In this document: piece after piece, positions 22,261 through 31,721 of the stretch
How the letters are laid out: each line of letters starts with the position of its first letter
Position numbering within the stretch: position 1 is the first letter of the stretch
Assembly: GCA_036897095.1 (NCBI GenBank)
Contig: JAYMSP010001475.1
Location: 1-31,721 of the forward strand
Reading direction: 5' to 3'
DNA: 31,721 nucleotides
DNA from: Plantago elongata
Taxonomy: Eukaryota; Streptophyta; Magnoliopsida; Lamiales; Plantaginaceae
Position numbers and translations under genes: made by a program
The notes under the pieces: generated by a model
Databases searched by the model: none
What the model was told of the DNA's origin: nothing
What the model saw: the letters and a program-made list of their open reading frames with translations, nothing else

Positions 22261-25200
22261 TCACAAAAAAATATTTGTAACCCTTATCTTAATCTTAGTT
22301 ATTAATAAATTTTAGAAAAGACCCTATAGTTATGCGCAATAGATTTTAAAGTACAAGTATACATATTTATAGAGATCATAGGGTAATCGCCTAAGGTATT
22401 TGCTAGGGTACTATTTATATAGTATACTTATAAAACATAGGGTAACTCTATTACCATATTTATTATAAGTGATAAGTCCTTAAATAGGGTTCTCTTACAT
22501 ACAACCACGTATCCTGATTAAAAGGATTTTTTAAGGGAAAGGTATAACTAATTTAAAATATTTAGGAAAGCTATAAGCATTCTTTCTATTTACTAAGGGG
22601 ACACCTCAATACTTATATAAATATAAAGAGTATACTTCATTCACAAGTAAAAGTGTATAACTCTAACTATATTTAATGGTGTCTTAAGTAACTCTCTATG
22701 GTATAAATAGAAAACTGAAGAAGTGATCTCTTATATGATTATATATATTATCTAGTGAGTACTATAATAACAACCCTTCTTATACACTATTAAAGGTGCT
22801 ACTTAGTCTATGTCTATATAATATAACTAGAATGTACTCATAGAGCGCTTGTTATCTATATTATTTATATTAAACTACCTAGGGAATACATTATATAAGA
22901 AAAGGTACTATGCAAACCTTTATCACAGAGAGCACTTAGTTACTAGTATACTATAATTCCTGCTATTACTTTATCAATACAGGGTTACTTAAGCAAAAGA
23001 GGTTTATAAAAAGTTTACTCAAAGTTATACCTAACAAACATATAGAGGAGAGAATATACTCAATACCCTTATAGTTTAATTTTATAAATAATAATTAGCT
23101 TATCAAGAGAGGTGCGCCTTTTCTATTATATAGTTTTACTAGTCATTTATCAAGGCATACTATCTGTGGTTTAGAGAGTCTTCCCTTTCAGGGTTATACG
23201 ATTATATGGGTAAAAGGATTTTTTAAGTTTAATATTAGAACTAGAGTACCTAAACATTAAAGGCGTGATTTATAATAAGCCCAAACCTATTTAATCTAGT
23301 ACTAATTAAAATTTAATGAGTAATGAAATGGGGTAGAGTATTTATTATACCCTTATTAACCTTATATAGATAGGATAGTACTAGAGTTACACTCTTTCAT
23401 ATATAGAATATTAAAAATAATTCTACTAGACATTAGAGTATCTTAATAAATAGCTATATTTATAAGGATAAGGGAGCACTATTATAAAAGGGGTTACACC
23501 CTAGTATATTTTTGGTAAAGTACTAGAATACTTAAGTAAAGAACTATTATAGGTATTCTAGCTACCTAGTAGTTAAAGTATGGGCTAGTTTATATAGTAA
23601 GTAAAGCTTTTAATTATTATTAAGATACAAACGTGTACAGGTAGAAATTCCCTATCTTATTTATAAATACGTTTACCTTTAAGATAAGAGTCCTTGACTA
23701 ACTATACCACAAATATTTTTTAATAAATTACGCCTTTAATACTTAGGTCACTTTGTTGTTAGAGAATGAAAGAGGAGAGCTACTTGTAAAGAGCACGCCC
23801 CCTGTCTAGAATATACTGCACTCTAGTTATAAATAAATTATGTAAAGGAAGAAAGGTATCTTCTCGTGCTATCTTAAGTAACCTAGTTATATCCCTAAGA
23901 TATCACGTAGTATTATAGTATATAGCCTTAGTAATAAAGTACTCTCTAAATAATAATTTAAGTGCTTTCTCTTTATTAATAAGAGCGTACGTAAGGGTAT
24001 ACTTTCTATCTTAAGCTCTATTATAAATTTTAATAACATTTTATTAATGAGCTCAAGGTACTACTAAATTAATTATTTATTACTAGTTAATTATGCAAAG
24101 ACTTCACTATAGGATAGAACTGGTAGTGTACATTCCTCTATACTTAAGACTTCTATAAAAATATATTTTATTTATAGAGCAAGCTCTACGGCCTTAGGCC
24201 TTTATTATATTTATTTCTTAAATACTATAAAATAGGTGCAGTGCACTCCTTCCCCAAGTCCCCTAAGTGAGTCAGTTAATTAAAGTAAACTCCCTTCTTG
24301 TGTTAGATATAGAGCTCTTAATTATAGTTACACTTAAATATTAAATAAGAGATGTGTCCTTTCACTTAGAGTATTATATAATTTAGAGTACCTTTAAAAT
24401 AAAGTCACTGGAGTATGGAGAGATTACTGTCCTTTATAGGTGTTCATTAAATAGACTTGTATACACTTAAGAACATATCTTTATATTATAAAGTTCTTTA
24501 TAAAAGAAGTAACTATGCCCTAATTACTTAAATGAGTCTCTCTAGTAACTTCTCTTATACAATATCATAAAAAAGATACTTGAATAATAGGACATTACAT
24601 GCCATATATCACTTTATAAAAATAGTATAAAGAATAGATTGGCTTTTTATTAGAAAAAGGATGTCTATATTAACCCTTGAACTATTTTTTAAAGTACTTA
24701 GGCACATTATTATAAATATAATTTACTCAAATTTAAGGGCTTGTGTAGAGACTAGTAGCTGTAAATATACTTGCCCTAATAACCCTTTACTTACAAAAAT
24801 ACGCACTTTGAAAGAGTAATCTAAGCATAAACCTTATGAGAATTACATGCCTTTATTTTAAACTTAACCAGGGATCTTGTCCCGGCAACTATTATAAAGA
24901 GATAAATCCTAAGAGTAGTTGCATTAATTAACACTTTTGAGTATGAAAGTACTTCTATAAGAGGGTGCTCAATTATTTCTAGGGGTAAGCATCTTTAATA
25001 TTAAAACTCTCTTTTTTATAAATAAGATGATATAAGATAAGTTTCTTTACTCTTCCTTCTTAAATAGTTTATATAAATATACCTTATAGAAATGAAATGG
25101 CGTTAGTGATTATACCTTAAGTGAATTACCTTTACTTAGATAATAAGAGCAGTATACAGCCCTTCCATTGATATAGAGAACTCCTTTACAAATTATTTAT

Positions 25201-28097
25201 GCCTAGACAGTACCCTAAAAGAAGTATTTTTCTTTATATAAAATTGAGCGACGTAATCTTAAGCATCTCTCTTCTCTTACTCTAAAGTTTTAAAGTAATT
25301 TTATGCTTGAGATGCTTTCTATTTATCCTTCCGTATAAATAAGTGCCTAAGTTATATCATAAATCAAGTATGAATTAAGAAGCTCCCGGATATAACATTG
25401 TATTTAAAGATAGTATTTCCTCTCTACAATGTTAGATGAGTATTGTATATATCCCTGTGTATGAAATTATTTGCTAAGTCTTTAGACGAGTATTTTATTA
25501 GTGCATTAAGAGTCTCTTATTATTTAAGTAATCTAGAGCATTCTATGTAGTACTTCTATTCTTTAAGAATGAGTTACCTAAGAGTACCTTTTAGTATAAA
25601 TATTCCATAAATAGAGGTTCTTGTTTTTCAAGCCTTAAGATATAAGTTATATTTCTTAAGCTAAAGAGTACCTGCTAGAATTTTATAATGGAAACTTTAT
25701 TATTTATGTAACTTTTATAAGTTAGGAAACCGTCTCTTACACATAAAGGGAATACTCTACTAGTACAATTATTTAATAACTTAGTTTATACTTTAGAACC
25801 TTTTCTATAAACTAAGCGAGATACCCTCTTTCTTGTAGTAGGAGACTCTATATAGTTAAGCCTTTTTTTAAAGTAACTCTTGAGTAAACTCCTTTTTGCT
25901 GATAACTTAATATTATATAAGACACATAGGTGTAAGGGTATTTTATTTACATAATGAAGCCTTTTTATTAGAGTCGGAAAAGCTCTCTATATTTTTATAA
26001 TAAATCTAGTACAATAGAAAATATTGGTAAACCCTAGAGTTATGTAAGAGATATATGTTCTTAGCTGTTTTTATAAATAATTATATGTATGTATGCTATA
26101 ATAGAGATCCCGATGCTTTTGAGCTTACCTAATGATATTTACCTTTTACGCATGAGTACTAAACCCTTATATTAAAGAGTATTAAGTTTGAGCTATTTTA
26201 GGCTTTTTATGTATAGAATTGCGCGTTAGCAAGGGGGTAACTCATTTTTTTAAATACATTTATGTAACTATCTCAAGTAATAAACTCCGCACTTACAAAT
26301 TGAATTAATTAAGGCTAGAGTTTATACTTATTATAAGAGCATAATATAATAAGGCATATTTTTCCTTTTATGTAGTGTATTAGTATTTTACATATTATTA
26401 AGTAGAGCATACCTATTACTTTTAGAGATATAAGCGCTACCTCATATTATATAGCTAGTTATTAAGGGCTACTCTCCTATATAGTAGCATATTTTAGGGT
26501 AACCATATATTATTTTATTAAGTAAGCTTCTTTCTAAATTATCTAGAAGTAAATATTATGGTAAAGGGATTACACTACAACTCTTTCTTAAGTATCTCGC
26601 CTTTAGGGCTCCTTTTTTTTTAGTAACTAGCTAATGGAATACTTTTCTTTTATAAAGCGTAATAGCCTATTATAATTCTATCTCCATTTTTAGCACATAA
26701 TTAGACACGTAAATTAAATAATATAAGACCCGCAATCTATGAGTATAGATGCATTATATTGGATGTTTATAGATTCATGCACCCCTTACATAAATTGCGT
26801 AACTAACATTTGTAGTATAACTATGGCTTTATTAGCATATGTAATAGAAATTAAAACCTTATATTAGATATATTAGAAGAGCGATGAAACCTTTACTATA
26901 TAAGAGTTTCCCTAAGAGGGGTTATAAGTTATTTTACTAGGGAGCAGTACATATTTATATCTCAATTAGATAGTGAACTAGTATTTAAATGCTGTAATGA
27001 AATAAATTACGTTCTATTAAGATACCTTCATAAAAATATTAAAATATTGGATAGTAATAACACTTAATTATCTTAATTTGAATTACTAAGGGAACCCGAT
27101 TTAGTACTAGTGAAAGAGCATGCCTGTTTATGTAGCAAGTTATAGAGTAAAAGATGCGCGCTCTTATTAGTAATTATAGATTAATGCAGCAATGCCTTCT
27201 TATTATAAACTAATAAATAAGTTTTTTTTATCTCTAATCTATCTTAAAGTACTTAAGTGTAAGAGGAATGAGTTCTTAACAAGAGAATACCTTCTCTCTC
27301 TCCCCGATGACTTTGAGTTACTCTCTATTTATTAAAAGTGCAAGATACTAATAGGTATAAATATTAAATACTATATCTACATTATAATGTAAACTTAATA
27401 TCTTAGAGACTGCCTTGCCTTGTTGAGAGCACTTAGTTCTTAATTAAATTATTTGGGGGAATAACCTATTATACTATTAGATATACTAGAGTAAGAAAAA
27501 AGGATTCACTCTTTACTAGATTTAATTTTTAGAATAAGAAAGATCGACTCATATAGCCCTTTACTTATGCAGTTACTATATATAAATAAGAGAGTTTACT
27601 TAAATAGTATCTAACTTTAAATATTCTAGTTTATAGAGAAAGAGTATTACCTATAATTATATGCTGGCATTTTTCATGTAAGATGCTTTATTCTATTAAC
27701 CAAGTTACCCAAGTATTCCTTTAGTAAGCCCTAAGTATTATACTAAATATATAGTGTCTATAATGGGATATCTTAAAGACAGGCTCCTAAAGCGTAAGTG
27801 AAGAACCCTATTTATAAGTAGTTAGAGTAAATATATAATAAAAGTATTTGCTTCTCTAATAGAGTACTATGTTTATTTTATTAAATAATATATATAAATA
27901 TACCCTTACAGAGCCTTAACTATAGTATTAAGAGAAGCATACCTATGTAATTACTAATTCATTATAAATAAATTATTTCTAGCTATTAGAGAAGAGGCAC
28001 CATTTCCAGCTATGTTTTTGTTAATATTAAGAGAGTTACTTACAACTTATGCCTCTGAAAAAATTATTAAAGGGCGGCATTACTATAGAACTACTTA

Positions 28098-28125
28098 TAA
28101 GATATATTATTTAAGATATATTATT
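28098..28125. repeat. 14-base perfect tandem duplication
   Basis: taagatatattatt is repeated twice without mismatch. Like the copy pair at 2705-2730, it probably arose by slippage after the main mutational decay. Confidence 0.85.
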
Positions 28126-28153
28126 AGAGAAATATGGCAGATCACCAGGTAAA

Positions 28154-28212
28154 TATCTATTATTATTTCATGAAATTAAGCAAAACAGAATAATAGATAA
28201 TAATAATAGATA
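28154..28212. repeat. Inverted repeat, 14-base arms, 31-base loop
   Basis: tatctattattatt (28154-28167) is the exact reverse complement of 28199-28212. Both arms are built on att/aat triplets, so simple-sequence expansion can explain the match. The loop keeps several CpA. Confidence 0.75.
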
Positions 28213-29096
28213 CTCCTTAAGAGAAGGTACTTAAAGAATTATTAGCCTCATTACATTACTGATAAAAAAAAGAGTATCCCTTTAATTACTGATTAATAGT
28301 AAAGGTATCTTTTATACTACAATAGTATTTTTATAGATTTTGGAGATAACTTTGAATATCTAAGAGCAAGTATCACTTTTATAGAAGAGAGTGCCCTCTT
28401 CCCTCCCTTACTAGAGATATACATAAAATCTTTTCTTACGAAATCTGTAAGCTTACCTTTTAGTTTACCCTTTAGATACTTATTTATTTAGTTAACTCTA
28501 ATATTATCTTATAACAAATAATGGAAATACCTTGCTGAAAGACCACTATATTTCTTTCTAACAGTTTTGGTATGTAATTACGCATTAGATGAATTTAAGA
28601 ATAGACTTAATTATGCAATTGCATGTTGACCTAGAAAGAAAAAGATTCATTAAAAGAAAGTATTACTAAATACTACCTGATAAAAGTAGGATGTCTCCCT
28701 AGTAAATAGAGTTAGTGTCTTCTATTAGTGTATATAAAGAGTACTAGAGAATAAAAAAAAACTTACTAGACAATCTTCCCCATACCCTTTATAAATTATG
28801 TATTTGTGTATTATCTAAATATTAAGAAATTACTTCAGATAAATTAAGATGAATACCTTAAAGCACCAAAAGTAATAAGTACTCCCCCAGGAAGTCCTAA
28901 GATTAAATTTAAATTACTAAATAGATGAACCCTCTTTCTTCTTTTTATATTATTTATAATAAGTTAATATTTAATATAAAAAATTATTGAGAAGTTATGC
29001 AATTTTGAATTATATCTCTAACACTTGAAGATATGGTTCCTGTTTATTCGGATACTTCTCTAGTAAAATATATTATTATATTTGATGAAAGGCCAC

Positions 29097-29122
29097 CTTC
29101 TTATAAGGTACCTTATAAGAAG
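29097..29122. repeat. 26-base perfect palindrome centred on GGTACC
   Basis: Each 13-base half (29097-29109 and 29110-29122) is the exact reverse complement of the other with no spacer; the left half is cttcttataaggt. It has 8 G/C bases, more than the other palindromes here. A rough estimate using about 29% chance pairing per position gives well under one expected occurrence in a window this size. Confidence 0.85.
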
Positions 29123-30807
29123 TGTGTGTACTCCTATAATTAAAAGAAGAATTTAATTAAGTTTATTATTTCCCCTTAAACCTCCATAGTATTTAACTAG
29201 GTTACCTTAAAGTAACATGTCTCTTTTATGAGCTCCTCTTATTAATAAAGATATGCGCTCGGAGTTGTATCTCACCTATAAATTTTCTCTTGGAAATAGT
29301 ACACTGAAGGAGAGTGTGCTGTCTCATACTTAATAAATACTAGATGAGTTAACTCTTTATTATCTTGTTTAAAAATATTTGTTATTGCTTAAATTATTAT
29401 AATAATTATGAAACTATAGAAGCTAAATATCCTGAAATACCCCAAAGGGTAATTTAATGGTAATAGAGAGAGTACTCTTGCTAGAAGAGATATTACTTTT
29501 GCATTTCATAATTGTGCATACTACTTGAGCATACTATTTAGGCATGTACCTTTTAGAATAATTTAAGGATTTAAATTACTCTAGGTACTTAAAAAGGTGA
29601 CGCATATATTAAGGACTTGTATTTTTACTACCCTAAGTATTATGAAGAATTAAATGATTAAAGAGTACTCAAGCCTCTTTTTATAACAAATAGCTTTGTC
29701 TTAATTAAGTTCTTGCCAGGTAAACTCTATTCACATAATAGTGGTCTATAACTAATGGTACAAAAATCAAAATAGAGCATAGGTTACATTTTATAGTAAA
29801 TTCTATCTTATTTCCTCTTGTAATTTAGTACTTCTTTTAGGATAGACACCTTAATCTATTAATACAAAATGCATGTAAAGGCCCCCTTACATAGGGGTAA
29901 GAATCAGCAAATAATAAGGAAGGGGCATAGTTATTTCCTGCTACTAGTATCAAATGAAGAAAATTTATTTAGTAATTATTTCTTCCTCTTAAGTAACTAG
30001 TCTTTTAAGTGCTCCTATATTATACTTAAGTATCTTTAGCAAATAAATAGTAAAGTACTCTTTCCTCTTTCTTATAACAAAAAGTTTGGTTATTAAACGT
30101 CCTTAAGTACAAGTATTATTCCTTATACTACTTTTTTAGTGTCTTTATCAAAAATAGGTTATATCTCTTAGGCAGTAACACTTTTTAAGAAAATAGTTTT
30201 AATAAAAAAAGTAGTTTATAATTCTCTAGTAGAACTCACTTTTATTTAGTAAAAAAAAAGAATAATAGGATGCGGAAGTACTTCTTCTCTTTACTATATA
30301 CACAAATATTACCTTATAAATTCTTTAATAAGCCTTAATTATTAGTTATAAATACCCTTAGGCGTATCGCTTCTTAGTAAGTACTTCCCTCTTTTCCTTA
30401 AATAAAGTAATTGAGTACCTTTCTCCCTTATACCTTTATACTTAACAAGTCCTTGCCAGAGTATCACAATTAGAGAAGAGTATTACTAAGTACTCGCGAT
30501 GTATATGCTTAAGTTAATCTAAGAGTAACATCTATTCTACAAAAGATAAAGAGTTAAGCCTTCTTTTTCTTGACAAATATTCTTATTTATAAAAAATGGA
30601 GGGGTATTACACTGCTCTATCTTTAGTAACCTAATTATAGATATCCCTGCAAAGAAACACCTCTCTTTTATTATTATAATATAAGTACTAATAGAGCTCT
30701 TGTAAATAATTTAATAAAAAATTGCCTTTATTTATATATATTTAATTAAGGTGGCTCATTAAGAATACTCGCTCTAATAATTATCTAATAAATGGTTAAT
30801 TATATGG

Positions 30808-30842
30808 AAGGACTCTCAGCCCCTTTAGGGAAGAAAGTCCTT
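30808..30842. repeat. Hairpin with nested GC stem
   Basis: aaggact (30808-30814) pairs with agtcctt (30836-30842). Inside it, ccc (30820-30822) can pair with ggg (30828-30830). It is one of the more GC-rich foldable sites in the window. No RNA family is recognised. Confidence 0.55.
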
Positions 30843-31274
30843 ATATATTCTAGAAGAATCGGAAATACACGAATAAAAGGGGCTCTTGCTATAGCTCTAG
30901 TAAACTTCTTAATTAATAGAAATATATTCGACTTATAAAGGTACTTACATAGTATTAACTTAAGGCCTAGTACACTTCTATGAAGAAAGCGCTAGCACTT
31001 AGTCCTTATTACACAGAGATTTTATTTTACACTTAATCATTAAATATAAGTGAGATACTTACTTGCACTTAAAAAAATAATGCTTTCATTATATAATAGC
31101 ATATAAGTTATACTCTAGTACTCTTAATAAGATTTAATTTAATTGTTTATTAATTAAAGGTAAGTATATCAATAACCCATCTATACAAGTAACTAAAACT
31201 AAATAAGGAGGGCGCTCAAGTACGTACCTATTAAGCAACACTCTCTATAGTTAAGGAACAACTCACTATAGACT

Positions 31275-31299
31275 ATGCTATAGGGTTTTCCTATAGTAT
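31275..31299. repeat. Hairpin, 10-base arms, 5-base loop
   Basis: atgctatagg (31275-31284) pairs with cctatagtat (31290-31299) with one G-T pair, around the loop gtttt. Nothing nearby gives it a function. Confidence 0.65.
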
Positions 31300-31721
31300 T
31301 ATAAGCTCTTTAATAAAAAAATATACTTTGGTTGGGGTATCTTAGGGAACTTACTCTCTATTGATTTAGTACATCTTATAAATTATTTCATAAATGTACG
31401 AAGTAAGCTCCTGCATACTTTAGAATAAATAGAGTTGTCCTTTTACTTAAGTAAAGTACTAGAACTTATAGCTTAAATATAGTATACTCGCTTAATACTT
31501 AAAAGGGAGAGTTTTTTAGACATTTTCACTATATAAATAGACTTATTATTTTGCACTTAAGCTATAAAGTTATGCTCGTAGGTTATAAATAGAAGGAGTT
31601 ACTTAAGAATTTACTAAAATAGGAGTAGAATACTTTAGATACAACGCGCACCTTTAATAGGGCTATTCCTTAGTACTTTAATAAAATACTATGACTTGGA
31701 GATACTACTAAAGATGATAGA

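Larger units (their letters stand above)
22041..31721. other. RIP-degraded AT-rich DNA, no gene
   Basis: Nearly 10 kb of mutated DNA without a usable open frame. In 25741-25800 I count 12 TpA, 6 ApT, 2 CpA and no TpG. No RNA gene, element terminus, telomere repeat or satellite array is visible. A weaker patch near 28500-28640 keeps more CpA and TpG and contains the palindrome atgcaattgcat at 28613-28624. Other small structures are listed separately. Confidence 0.75.

Noticed and set aside
1-31721. tRNA, 5S rRNA or other housekeeping RNA genes
   Set aside because: I looked for B-box-like words such as ggttcgaatcc and conserved rRNA words and saw none. A tRNAscan or Infernal run would settle it.
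1-31721. CRISPR array, bacterial operon or prophage
   Set aside because: No regularly spaced direct repeats, no long open frames and no ribosome-binding-site-plus-gene organisation. The TpA excess points to fungal RIP.

Overview
This 31.7 kb window looks like gene-free, AT-rich heterochromatin from a filamentous ascomycete (Pezizomycotina). Its base pattern is the one left by repeat-induced point mutation (RIP), the fungal defence that converts C to T in duplicated DNA, mainly at CpA. By hand count, TpA is about twice as frequent as ApT in typical segments (13:6 in 14641-14700; 12:6 in 25741-25800). CpA+TpG is very low relative to ApC+GpT (1:6 and 2:9 in the same segments). Sampled G+C is about 25-33%. 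Remaining C sits mostly before T or C, and remaining G after A or G. CAA, CAG and TGG codons become stops under this process. The longest uninterrupted frame in any of the six is 82 codons, and I recognise no gene, tRNA, rRNA or intact transposon. The species cannot be named from the sequence.

Layout: 1-4590 is heavily mutated DNA. 4591-5640 is an island that keeps CpA and TpG, so it escaped or post-dates most RIP. 5641-6240 is mutated again. 6241-8900 is a mosaic of weakly mutated and strongly strand-biased patches; it holds an 82-codon open frame and a strong 39-base hairpin. 8901-16050 is heavily mutated. 16051-16440 is a CpA-rich patch with two hairpins. 16441-20970 is heavily mutated. 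20971-22040 is a weaker patch with two notable palindromes. 22041-31721 is heavily mutated, with a small weaker patch near 28500-28640 and a perfect 26-base palindrome at 29097-29122.

No genes work together here. The most informative signal is the mutation pattern itself: the abrupt island, the patches where only one strand was hit (TpG kept and CpA lost, or the reverse), and the surviving CpA sites, which are enriched for a preceding G. The window could be part of a centromere, a subtelomeric block or a dispersed AT-isochore; the sequence alone does not decide. I found no convincing novel functional system. Island boundaries are approximate, set by eye.
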